A stretch of DNA of 64,000 nt from Nocardioides panaciterrulae (GTDB lineage: Bacteria; Actinomycetota; Actinomycetes; Propionibacteriales; Nocardioidaceae). Position 1 is the first letter of the stretch; the number at the start of each line of letters is the position of its first letter. The stretch is from assembly GCF_013409645.1 (NCBI RefSeq), contig NZ_JACCBG010000001.1, positions 3,284,001 through 3,348,000 of the forward strand, in the 5' to 3' direction. The notes beneath the pieces were generated by a model. It saw only the letters and a program-made list of their open reading frames with translations, was not told the origin of the DNA and searched no databases. The position numbers and the translations under genes were made by a program. Positions 37,929-46,224 of the stretch are shown here, piece after piece.

Positions 37929-38209
37929 CAAGGCAAGCTCCTCGGGCCCGCACGTCTCGGTGCAAGAAGGCCCCCGCCTCGGAGGACCACCCGGTCGGAC
38001 CGGGGCACCTCATCGGCGGCAGGGACGACCTCGGCCTCACGCGCGAGGTCGGGCGGCGAGACCACCCTTGACCCGCGAACAGCCATCTGCATCGAGCTTC
38101 CCCCCTGGACCACGTGAACGAAAGGCTCCGGATGCAACTGTTGTGGCGCTTCCACCACTTCGCGGCCAACGGGCGCCGCAGACCCCTAAGTTGGGTACGG
38201 GTCGATCTG
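37929..38209. other. Intergenic region upstream of the flippase operon
   Basis: No gene is visible in these 281 bp. The region must contain the promoter of the flippase-GT2-Cys/His-methyltransferase unit. Near its far end, CCCCTAAGTTGGGTACGGG (38183-38201) repeats the motif at 23090 but lies on the opposite strand relative to the flippase gene, 9 bp from the PAP2 stop codon. Confidence 0.5.
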
Positions 38210-38926
38210 TCAGGGCTTCTCGGCCACGACGGACCGAGGCCGGCCGTTCTCCTCATCCCCGGCGACGCGTGGCTCCGTGACGAGGGTGCGGAGCGGCAGC
38301 GAAGCCGCCCAGCAGATAAGCGCGACGGCGAGCAGGGCTCCACCCAACACGTCGGTCAGCCAGTGCGCGTTCGAGTACAGGAGCGCGGCGGCCATCACTG
38401 CCGGGGGGATGGAGACGATGACCCAGTGCCACCACCGGGTGCGCCTCCAGCACATCAACGCGACAAAGGCCAGGCAGACGGACAGAGCCACGACGTGCCC
38501 GGACGGGAAGCTACCTCCTGTGGAGGGTACGTCGCCGGTCGGGTCAGGACGATGCGTCAACACCTTGACCGCAATCGTGGCACCCATGCTCGCGGTCGCC
38601 ACGAGCGCGGCGTACCAAGCCGGCCGCCAGCTGCGGCGCCGCAGGCAGAGGACGACTGCCACGAGGCCCAGAAGCACGTAGGAGCGACGCGGCTCGAGCC
38701 CGTCGATGACAGGCCCGAGAAGCACCTGAGTCGCACCCCACTCGTCGTGGGGCCGGAACCAGTCGGCTGCCCGCCGGTCCCACGACTGGGTCAAGCCGGA
38801 CTTCACCGCGACCAGGACGACGACGAAGGTCCCCGCTGCGACGAGCCCCGCACGCACCTGTCTTCTCGCCACGACGACATGTCGACCGGGGCCGCACCTG
38901 CCGCCCCTTCCGCTCATGCGCAACAT
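38210..38926 (-). CDS. PAP2-superfamily membrane phosphatase
   Basis: The 238-residue membrane protein carries the three PAP2 motifs: KVLTHRPDP (KxxxxxxRP form), SFPSGHVVA and SNAHWLTDVLGG (SxxxxxHxxxD form). It has about five transmembrane helices. Such enzymes dephosphorylate polyprenyl pyrophosphates or phosphatidic acid; in a glycan locus recycling of undecaprenyl pyrophosphate is the natural role. ATG 38926 follows GGGTGGG; a GTG at 38938 and an ATG at 38917 are alternatives. Divergent from the GH12 gene. Confidence 0.9.
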   Translation of the reverse strand: MLRMSGRGGRCGPGRHVVVARRQVRAGLVAAGTFVVVLVAVKSGLTQSWDRRAADWFRPHDEWGATQVLLGPVIDGLEPRRSYVLLGLVAVVLCLRRRSWRPAWYAALVATASMGATIAVKVLTHRPDPTGDVPSTGGSFPSGHVVALSVCLAFVALMCWRRTRWWHWVIVSIPPAVMAAALLYSNAHWLTDVLGGALLAVALICWAASLPLRTLVTEPRVAGDEENGRPRSVVAEKP

Positions 38927-39179
38927 CGTGTGGCCCACCCGTAGCCGTGTCCAGATCAGTCATCAATGAAGGGGACGGGCTCGCTCGCCGACTCCCAGGC
39001 CGCCGATACCTGCCACTGCGGAGGGCAGACGTCGGTCCGCGCAGCCGAGCTGTCGTGCGCACGTCCGGGGGTCTCGCGATTCCGTCGACGACGTGGCAGC
39101 ATGGGGCGCCTTCCCGCCCCGGCGAGCCGACGTGCCGACCGGGCGGACGACGAGCACATCAGCCGTGGAGGGTCCCGGA

Positions 39180-39935
39180 GTGAAACGCCTATCTGTCGTG
39201 TTGGCACTGGTCGCAGGTCTTCTGCTCCCACTCGGGGCCGCTGACACCGCCACGGCGGCCGCGTGCACACATCCGGAGTACGTCACGTCGAGCCCCGACG
39301 GGATGTGGGGCAACCGGGGGTACTGGGTGCACAACGACATGTGGAACGCCTCGTCCTACCACGTGTCCCAGACCCTCTCCGCGTGCTCGTTCCGCAACTG
39401 GAAGGTCACCGCGACCGCTGACAACTCCAGCGGAGACGGCGCGGTCAAGACCTACCCCAACGTGCACAAGGACTTCCACAACTGGTCCACCGGCCACGAG
39501 CCGCGTCTGCGCTCCTTCTCCCACATCAGCAGCACCTGGGCAGCACGGACGCCGCACGTCGGCGTCTACGACGCCGCCTACGACATCTGGCTCAACGGTG
39601 TGCCCGGCGAGCACGAGGTCATGATCTGGACGGAGAACTTCCACCAGGTGCCTTCCGGCTCAGGCGCCTCCCACGTCGCGACCCGGCGCTTCGGGGGTCA
39701 TCGCTGGAAGGTCTGGGCCACCGACGACAACGGCTACATCGCGTTCGTGCCCGCTCACCGCCTGACCCACGGCAAGCTCGCCCTCAAGAAGATGCTCGAC
39801 TGGCTGGTGGCACGCGGTCACCTGCCGCACGATGTCACGCTGGGCGCGATCGACTTCGGCTTCGAGATCGTCTCCACCGGGGGCAGCCCCGCCAGGTTCA
39901 AGGTCAACGACTTCTCGCTGACCACCCGACGCTGA
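39180..39935 (+). CDS. Secreted glycoside hydrolase family 12-like enzyme
   Basis: The 251-residue protein has a Sec signal (KRLSVVLALVAGLLLPLGAADTATAAA). A jelly-roll domain follows with GH12 hallmarks: SHISSTWAA, DAAYDIWLN, then GEHEVMIWTEN with the likely nucleophile Glu146, and DFGFEIVSTGG with the likely acid/base Glu229 followed by FKVNDFSL. GH12 enzymes cut beta-1,4-glucans or xyloglucan. Two of the family's aromatic subsite residues are replaced by His and Asn, so specificity may be changed toward the local polysaccharide. GTG 39180 has GGAGGG 7 bases upstream. The gap 38927-39179 holds its promoter and that of PAP2; nothing else is visible. Confidence 0.82.
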   Translation: MKRLSVVLALVAGLLLPLGAADTATAAACTHPEYVTSSPDGMWGNRGYWVHNDMWNASSYHVSQTLSACSFRNWKVTATADNSSGDGAVKTYPNVHKDFHNWSTGHEPRLRSFSHISSTWAARTPHVGVYDAAYDIWLNGVPGEHEVMIWTENFHQVPSGSGASHVATRRFGGHRWKVWATDDNGYIAFVPAHRLTHGKLALKKMLDWLVARGHLPHDVTLGAIDFGFEIVSTGGSPARFKVNDFSLTTRR

Positions 39936-39939
39936 CTCA

Positions 39940-39954
39940 CGGAGCCCGGCTCCG
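39940..39954. terminator. Hairpin between convergent GH12 and polymerase genes
   Basis: CGGAGC-CCG-GCTCCG, a 6-bp stem with a 3-base loop in the 34-bp gap between two converging stop codons. Confidence 0.5.
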
Positions 39955-39969
39955 GCTTCGTCCGCCGGT

Positions 39970-41178
39970 TCAGATCTCGCTGCCCCGTGATCGGGTCAGC
40001 GCAGCGGACGCGACGGCCAGGTCGAGGAGCGTCCCCGTAGGACCACTCATGCCTGTCTGGGTGATCGAGCTGAAGATCGTGTAGACGACGAGGAAGATCG
40101 CGACGGCGGGGCCGGGTCCCGACGGCCTCAGGAGTGCGGTCACGAGCAGGATGATGAGCAGCACCGCCTCGATGGCGACACCGACCAGTCCGAGATCGAG
40201 GTACGTGCCGACCCAGTTGCTGTCGATAGGGAGCCCGTTGTAGGACAGGTTGGACATCCCCGATCCGAAGACCTCCTGGGTGGTCGGCCGCGGTTGCGAC
40301 AATACAGCCGACCAGACGCTGGTGCGTCCGGTCAGTCCCGCCGCCTCGTTGGAGGTCTGTCCACGCAGGAACCAGCTCACCAGCTCGGAGGTGAAGACGG
40401 CCAGAACGGTCGGCGCGACCAGCACGCCCCACATCCACGTCCGGCGTGCGCGGGAGCGTGCGAGCAGCAGGCTGGCCGAGGCCAGGACGAGTGCCACGGC
40501 GCCGCCCACGAGCGCCGTCCGCGTGTGGGTCGCGACCAGCACAGGAACGGTCAGGGCGAGAATCGGCGCGGCATGGCGGCCAGGCACCACCCGGCACATC
40601 CAGAGCAGGACCGTGATTCCCATCAGCACCGACGCGTAGTGCGCGACCTCGGTGGGGAAGATCGGCCAGATCACGCCCGCCAGTCGGCCCTCGAAGGAGA
40701 AGGCCCGTCCAGGTGAGACGACGGCACCGACGAAGACCGAGGCGATGATGACCGCGAGGCAGTTCCGGTGACAACGCAACAGCGCCAGGTCACGGCGTCC
40801 CCAGAACGGGCTGAGCAGCCACAGCACGAGCATGAACCCGGCGAACCTGGCCGCGCGGAACGTGGAGCTCAGCATGAACGTGTTGTGTGGACTGACCATC
40901 AACGCCAGCGTGCAGAGCACGGCGAACAGCACCACGTAGACGTTGGGCCGCAGCAGTCCCCTGGGGTTGGCGAGGAGAGCGAACAGCAGCGCGAGCGGCA
41001 GGGCGCCCTGCGAGATGAGCTTCCCCATCAGGTCTGGAAACGGGATGAGGGCCAGTGCGCTCGAGAACGGCATCACGTTGAGGAACAGCGCTGCCCACGC
41101 CAGCAGGAGCCACCGGTCGAGGTGCGGGGCCGAGGCGGCCCGTCGTGTGTCTCCTCGTCCGAGCATCACGACGGTCAT
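39970..41178 (-). CDS. O-antigen ligase/polymerase (Wzy/WaaL-like) membrane protein
   Basis: The 402-residue polytopic protein has about 11 hydrophobic segments. A periplasmic-loop motif GLTGRTSVWSAVLSQPRPTTQ followed by GSGMSNLSYNGLPIDSNWV is the usual H/R-containing loop of PF04932 enzymes. It would polymerise flipped repeat units or ligate the glycan. The ATG at 41178 overlaps the chain-length gene stop. Last gene of the long minus-strand operon starting near 52425. Confidence 0.87.
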   Translation of the reverse strand: MTVVMLGRGDTRRAASAPHLDRWLLLAWAALFLNVMPFSSALALIPFPDLMGKLISQGALPLALLFALLANPRGLLRPNVYVVLFAVLCTLALMVSPHNTFMLSSTFRAARFAGFMLVLWLLSPFWGRRDLALLRCHRNCLAVIIASVFVGAVVSPGRAFSFEGRLAGVIWPIFPTEVAHYASVLMGITVLLWMCRVVPGRHAAPILALTVPVLVATHTRTALVGGAVALVLASASLLLARSRARRTWMWGVLVAPTVLAVFTSELVSWFLRGQTSNEAAGLTGRTSVWSAVLSQPRPTTQEVFGSGMSNLSYNGLPIDSNWVGTYLDLGLVGVAIEAVLLIILLVTALLRPSGPGPAVAIFLVVYTIFSSITQTGMSGPTGTLLDLAVASAALTRSRGSEI

Positions 41179-42653
41179 GTCGCCGGCTGTGCCTTGGCCA
41201 TGGGTATGTCGCCGCCGAAGCTCTGGTCGGACTTGTCGGCACCCACGACCATCACGAACTCGACGGTCAGGCCGGCCGCTCGCGCGGCCCTCGCGACGGT
41301 GTTCAGGCGCTCCGTCGTGGACCGGCCCGCTTTGACGAGCACCACGCAACGCGACGACGTGGACTTCACGTGCCCCAGTCCTCGACCGATCTCGAAGGGC
41401 GTGAGGCTGAGCATCACGTCCGCGACCGCATCGACGGTCGGACCGGTCACCACGGCGATCCAGCCCGCCGTCTCCTCAGCCTCAGCATCGGCCTCAGCCG
41501 AGGCCGGCGATCCCAGCTCCTGCGCGAGCAGACCGGTTCGGGCGAGGTCGACCGCGAGCACCGACGTCTCCGTGCCGAGACGCCGCGCCAGTCCGGCGAG
41601 CACCTTCGCGCCCTCCCGCTCGCAGTCGACGCTGATCAAGCCGAGCCTCCGGGGTGGCTTTCCGCCGGCCGGCAACGCCGTCTCCAGGCCGTCGACGAGC
41701 AGGTCGAGTGCAGCGGCATCACGCTCCCCGCGGCGCCTCCTGGGCGCCACCGGGCCGGCGCTGAACTTCACGGGGACACCCATGGCCAACGCGACGTCGG
41801 CACGACTTCGCAGGCGACCGGTCGTGACGGCGTACACCATGACCGCCCCGAGCCCCACCATCAGACCACCGATCAGCCCGGACCCCAGGACCAGGACGGC
41901 GCGCCGGAGCGGCGACTGCGGCACGAGGGCGGCCTGGTCCAGCACCCGACTGGCCGTGACGACTGCGTCGGCCTCGAGCGTGTCGTTCTCGATCTGGTCC
42001 TGCAGCTGGGTGATCTGGCCGATCATCTGGCCCCGTCGGGCGAGCACGTCCGCCGCTTGTTGGCTGTCCTCGCCCCTCGACGTGATCAGGTCGTACTGGT
42101 GCGTGAGGGCGTCGGCCTGGGTCTGCAGCGCAGCGATGCGCTTGCGGTAGCCCTCGGTGGCGGCCCTGGACTGCTGGGTGAGCTGCTCCTGCCGGTAGCC
42201 CAGGTACGTCTGGCCGAGCAGGCGCGCCCGGCGTACGGCGTCCTCCGGGTTCGATCCGTTGATGTCAACCTGCAGCACGCTGGAGGTCGCCGGCTCGGTG
42301 AGGATGCTGCTGAGCAGGTGGTCAGGGGACTCGTCGGAACCCAGCTCGTCGGCCAGCCTCTGGGCCACGGCTCGGGTGTGGAGCAGCCTGACGTCGGTCG
42401 CCATGGCGGTGTCGGGCTGCGTCGTGGGGTCGTGCGCGAGCAACAGGGTCACGGTGCCGATGCTCTGTGGAGGGATCAGGACGAGCCAGCACAGTGCGAG
42501 GGCGGACCCGAGAACGGTGCTCCCGACCCAGACGTACCAAAGCCTGCGCAGCGTGGCCCGGACGAACGCGAGGCTCATCGTGCCACCGGCCGGCGCCACC
42601 TCGGGGTCACGACGCCCGACGGTCTCGTCCTCGATGTGCCAGGTCGAGGTCAT
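41175..42653 (-). CDS. Wzz/BY-kinase-like polysaccharide co-polymerase with inactive nucleotide site
   Basis: The 492-residue protein has TM1 at about 39-60 (LWYVWVGSTVLGSALALCWL), an extracytoplasmic Wzz domain with coiled coil (QTQADALTHQYDLI) and TM2 (AVLVLGSGLIGGLMVGLGAV). A cytosolic domain laid out like a bacterial tyrosine kinase follows (LGLISVDCEREGAKVLAGLA, then SVLAVDLARTG). The Walker A GxxGxGK[ST] is missing: DCEREGAKV stands in its place, and no Tyr cluster ends the protein. It is probably a structural chain-length regulator. Coupled to its paralogue (ATGA). Confidence 0.85.
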   Translation of the reverse strand: MTSTWHIEDETVGRRDPEVAPAGGTMSLAFVRATLRRLWYVWVGSTVLGSALALCWLVLIPPQSIGTVTLLLAHDPTTQPDTAMATDVRLLHTRAVAQRLADELGSDESPDHLLSSILTEPATSSVLQVDINGSNPEDAVRRARLLGQTYLGYRQEQLTQQSRAATEGYRKRIAALQTQADALTHQYDLITSRGEDSQQAADVLARRGQMIGQITQLQDQIENDTLEADAVVTASRVLDQAALVPQSPLRRAVLVLGSGLIGGLMVGLGAVMVYAVTTGRLRSRADVALAMGVPVKFSAGPVAPRRRRGERDAAALDLLVDGLETALPAGGKPPRRLGLISVDCEREGAKVLAGLARRLGTETSVLAVDLARTGLLAQELGSPASAEADAEAEETAGWIAVVTGPTVDAVADVMLSLTPFEIGRGLGHVKSTSSRCVVLVKAGRSTTERLNTVARAARAAGLTVEFVMVVGADKSDQSFGGDIPMAKAQPAT

Positions 42654-44218
42654 GACGCCCCCCCTTTCCACGACGAGTCACGCAGAGAGACCGGACGCGG
42701 TCCGCTCCCCCGGGACGGCAGGGGCTGCTGCTGCAGTCGCTCGTGGGGCAGCTGCCTCCCCGTCGTCTTGTCGAGGGGGTCCGGATCGGCGACCAGCACC
42801 CCGGAGATGCGGAAGCCGGCCTCGTAGGCGACCACGGCCGCCCGCGCGAGGTCTTCGGAGGAGGCCGCCCGGGAGGAGACGGCCAGCACGACGATGGCCG
42901 AGCGATGCAGGGGAGGCATCTGGGGAGAGCGCCGGTCGAGCACGGACACGAGCACCGTCAGCTCCGCCGGATGAGTGGTCTGACGCCGGGACGAGACCCT
43001 CAGGTGCGGACGGATCTCCTCGTTGCCGGCGGAGGAACAGGCGGCCCACAGCGCCGCCGTCGCGTCCCCCTGCTCGGGGACCAACCTCGTCGAGATGCCG
43101 ATCGAGGCGGCGTACGACGCGACCTGCGGACCCAGGGACAGGGCCCGGGGGTCGTCCTCCAGACTCAGGACGCACAGCCGGTGCCCGGCAGTCGACACCT
43201 CGCCGGCGTGGGTCTCGGAGTTGCGCATCGCCAGGTCGTCGAGCCCCAGACCCGCGAGCGCCAGCCTGACGGTCCATCCCTCCGCCACGCTCGGGGTGTA
43301 GCGCTCGAGGAGAGAGCTCCAGGCGGCCACGCTGCGCGGGACCTGGCTTCTGAGAGAGGCGATCACCTCGCTGCCGATCGCGTCGGCGATCTCGTCACGG
43401 GTGCCGAGCTTGGCATCGCGCCGACCCAGGCCGACCATCACCACGATGGAGAGGGCGACCGCGAGTGCCGCACCTCCCACCCCTGCCATGAGGTACCAGA
43501 GGACCAGCCGCGGTCGCTTGGCCGAGCTGCCGTTGTCGAGGATGTGTCCACCGGCGCCCCCCGACGCGTCCGCCATCTTCGTCTCCAGCGAGTTGATCTC
43601 CAGCACCAGGGCGGTCTGCTGGGCCGTCAGCTGCGCCAGCGCACTCGCGTCCCGCCGGGCGACGGTCGAGTCCGCGCGCTCGGACTCGAGTCGTCTCTGT
43701 GCTCGTGCGACCTGGATCTCGACGTCGTGCAGCGTCTTCTGCAGTGCGTCGCGGCGGTTCCGCAGCCCGACCAGCTCGGCGCTGGACAGTGAGCTCGGCG
43801 CTTCTTGCTGGTAGGCGATCTCCGCCTGGGCCACGGCTCGCGCAAGCGCCGTCGCCGCCGCACCCGACGTGCCGTGTGCGGTGATGTCGAGCACGTCCGG
43901 AGTCGGTGCACTCACCGACACCAGGCTGTGGACCTCGCGCCGCGAGAGCGCGGGCGACACAGCGCTGGCCGCCGGTCCGAGCACCGCGTCGCTCTCGGCG
44001 ATGCTCACCTGTGTGCTCGCCTCCCAGGCCGTCTGCTCACCGTTCGCCTGGATCTGGCGCACCGGGAGCAGCACCTTGCTGGTGCTCGTGTAGAGCGGTG
44101 GCTTCCAGGTCACGAATGCGACGCCCAGCAGTGCGCCCAAGATCGCGATGGCTGCGAGCCAGCGCCGTCGCCGACGGATGAGGGAGAACGCGGATCTCAC
44201 GTCCATCTGCTCTGGCAT
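42650..44218 (-). CDS. Wzz-domain polysaccharide chain-length protein, kinase-like domain degenerate
   Basis: The 522-residue protein starts at the ATG at 44218 (MPEQMDVRSAFSLIRRRRRW). TM1 is WLAAIAILGALLGVAFVTW. A long periplasmic region with coiled coil (ERADSTVARRDASALAQLTAQQTALVLEINSLETKM) precedes TM2 WYLMAGVGGAALAVALSIVVMV. The C-terminal cytosolic part (RLCVLSLEDDPRALSLGPQV) follows the BY-kinase fold order but has no Walker motifs. With the next gene it makes a pair of pseudo-kinase co-polymerases. The start codon shares one base with the heparinase stop (TGATG). Confidence 0.85.
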   Translation of the reverse strand: MPEQMDVRSAFSLIRRRRRWLAAIAILGALLGVAFVTWKPPLYTSTSKVLLPVRQIQANGEQTAWEASTQVSIAESDAVLGPAASAVSPALSRREVHSLVSVSAPTPDVLDITAHGTSGAAATALARAVAQAEIAYQQEAPSSLSSAELVGLRNRRDALQKTLHDVEIQVARAQRRLESERADSTVARRDASALAQLTAQQTALVLEINSLETKMADASGGAGGHILDNGSSAKRPRLVLWYLMAGVGGAALAVALSIVVMVGLGRRDAKLGTRDEIADAIGSEVIASLRSQVPRSVAAWSSLLERYTPSVAEGWTVRLALAGLGLDDLAMRNSETHAGEVSTAGHRLCVLSLEDDPRALSLGPQVASYAASIGISTRLVPEQGDATAALWAACSSAGNEEIRPHLRVSSRRQTTHPAELTVLVSVLDRRSPQMPPLHRSAIVVLAVSSRAASSEDLARAAVVAYEAGFRISGVLVADPDPLDKTTGRQLPHERLQQQPLPSRGSGPRPVSLRDSSWKGGAS

Positions 44219-46224
44219 CAGGCCCTCCTGACCGCGTCGAACTGGACGGTCGTCTCGAGCACTTGACCGGACCAGGTGCCGACGCCCTCCAAGGTCGTGA
44301 TCGGTTGCCGGACACCGAAGCGCGGGGAGTACCAACCGAGGATCGGGGCGATCTCTCCGCGGTGCGCCGACCAGGCCAGCTCAGTGGGCAGGGACAGTGC
44401 CGCCCCGCCCTGCACGCCGCCCCTGCCGGTCCAGGTCAGCTCGGCCCGGCACCCGTCTAGGCTCACCGTCACGGCGGGGCCCAGGTGGAGGTGCAGACGC
44501 ACCTCGTGCCCCTCGCCCGACCCGATCCGGTCCGCGATCGTGAGTCGGCGTGCGGACTTGTCCAGACCGACCGTGCGCTCGTGCACGGGCGATCCTGCCA
44601 GGCGACCGTAGCCGTGGTGGCGCGCCTGCCAGGTCGACACCTCCGCGTCGAGACCGCTCTCGACCACGTGGTCTACCGGCACCGCCGTGCTCCAGAGGAA
44701 CGGTCCCCCCTCACGAGCCTGTGACGTCCGGTCCAGCTCGACGGTGTTGTGCGCTCGAGTGGACCGGAAGTAGCTCCGCCACGCCGGTTCACCGTGATAG
44801 CAGTACGTGCCCGGATCGACCAAGACCTCCACCCCGTCGTGCCGCACCTCGACGGAGAGTGCGTCGGCGTGACCGTGCGCCGCGATGGACAGGAAGCCGA
44901 GTGGGCCGCCGTCGCAACGGCACCAGATCTCGGGACCTCGGTCAGGGTCAGTGGAGAGGATCGTCAGGCCGGCGCCGGCGAACGAGCGCGGACGGACCGG
45001 TGCCCGGCCCGGAGCTTCCCGGGGGTTGCCGAGGAGGCTCCCGAGCACGGCACCGAGCACCGTGGGTCGGGGTTCCGGCCACCACGGCCGGGGACCGACG
45101 ACCGAGGCGCCCCAGCCGAGGAGACCGGTCCAGGAGGCCTGGTCGGGTTCGTCTACGACGAGTGCGCGGCCTTCGTCCGCGTCGCCCTGCCGCGGTGGTC
45201 TCCCCGCCGCGTCGAGGATCGCGGCCGCAGCATCGAAGCTCTTCGCCAACCTCTCCCAGACCTCCGCGGGCAGGTCGTCGCCATGGGTCGACGCCTCCAC
45301 CGCCGCGACCGTCACCAGCTCGGTGACGAAGCGGTGGTAGTCGGTGGCCAGCTCGCGGTTCAGCCCGTCCTCCCACGTGTTGTCGAGGAAGTGACCGGTG
45401 AGCCGCGCGCCGGCGTCGCGGCGCCATCGGTCCGACTCGGCGTACCAGGGGAACGCGCACGCCGCGACCAGGCGGCCGGCCTGCTCGGCGACCGCGTGGT
45501 TGTTGGCCGAGGATCCGCGGCTGGGGAACCTGGCGAGGTACTGCTGGTGCCACCAGATCTGGAGGAGCGCGTCCTGGTTCGACTCGAACAGGTCGCCGAC
45601 CTTCGGCCAGCTGTCCAGGAGGCGCCGCACCCAGGCCCACGAGATGAGCCGGACGCCGAGCTCGATCCCACTGGTCCAGTGCACACCGGTCAGGAAGGGG
45701 TTCGATGCCCACCAGGAACGCAGCTGACGGTCGACGAGCTCGGCATACCGCTCGTCCTCGGTCAGCCAGTACGCCGCGGCGAGCACGGTGAGGTGGTGGT
45801 GTCGCGAGAGCTCCCACACGGCCTTGACGTTGCCGGTCTCGGTCTCGTCTCGATGGTCGATGCGGAAGGCCGACGTGTCGTGCGGGGCACGCCTGCCCGT
45901 CACCGGGTCGAGGAACCAGTCCGGGGAGACGATGTCGAGGCGCGCGACCCCGAGCACGCTCCAGTCGCCGGCAAGCAACCTGTTCGCGGCATCGATGACC
46001 TCGAGGCGCGCCTGGACGGGCAGTGTCGTGCCGCTCTCCAGCGGAACGGGCACCGGACCCGGGCGATCCGCCCGCAGGCCGGGGACCGTCCCGGCGTCGT
46101 GGCCGACCCGCACGCGTCGGGATGTCCACACGCGTCGCAGCACGAGATCGCGGGTCCTGCTCGCCATCTCGGTCGCAGACATCCGTCGCAGGCGCCTGGC
46201 GTACCACCGCAGGTCGAAGCTCAT
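44218..46224 (-). CDS. Heparinase II/III-like polysaccharide lyase
   Basis: The 668-residue protein has an alpha-toroid N-terminal half (WELSRHHHLTVLAAAYWLT, SSANNHAVAEQAGRL, ELATDYHRFVTELVTVAA) and a C-terminal heparinase II/III beta-sandwich (GFLSIAAHGHADALSVEVRH, VLVDPGTYCYHGEPAWRSYFRSTRAHNTVELD). The NNH, Tyr and AHGHAD motifs are the catalytic and metal positions of the family. No signal peptide is obvious. Lyases of this type accompany wzx/wzy genes and may edit uronic-acid-containing glycans, consistent with the GDP-mannose dehydrogenase. Coupled to the two-domain oxidoreductase. Confidence 0.9.
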   Translation of the reverse strand: MSFDLRWYARRLRRMSATEMASRTRDLVLRRVWTSRRVRVGHDAGTVPGLRADRPGPVPVPLESGTTLPVQARLEVIDAANRLLAGDWSVLGVARLDIVSPDWFLDPVTGRRAPHDTSAFRIDHRDETETGNVKAVWELSRHHHLTVLAAAYWLTEDERYAELVDRQLRSWWASNPFLTGVHWTSGIELGVRLISWAWVRRLLDSWPKVGDLFESNQDALLQIWWHQQYLARFPSRGSSANNHAVAEQAGRLVAACAFPWYAESDRWRRDAGARLTGHFLDNTWEDGLNRELATDYHRFVTELVTVAAVEASTHGDDLPAEVWERLAKSFDAAAAILDAAGRPPRQGDADEGRALVVDEPDQASWTGLLGWGASVVGPRPWWPEPRPTVLGAVLGSLLGNPREAPGRAPVRPRSFAGAGLTILSTDPDRGPEIWCRCDGGPLGFLSIAAHGHADALSVEVRHDGVEVLVDPGTYCYHGEPAWRSYFRSTRAHNTVELDRTSQAREGGPFLWSTAVPVDHVVESGLDAEVSTWQARHHGYGRLAGSPVHERTVGLDKSARRLTIADRIGSGEGHEVRLHLHLGPAVTVSLDGCRAELTWTGRGGVQGGAALSLPTELAWSAHRGEIAPILGWYSPRFGVRQPITTLEGVGTWSGQVLETTVQFDAVRRA

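Noticed and set aside
38114..38944. Plus-strand open frame opposite PAP2 (276 codons)
   Set aside because: Antisense to a gene with all three PAP2 motifs; its His/Arg/Gln/Pro-rich translation has no domain pattern.
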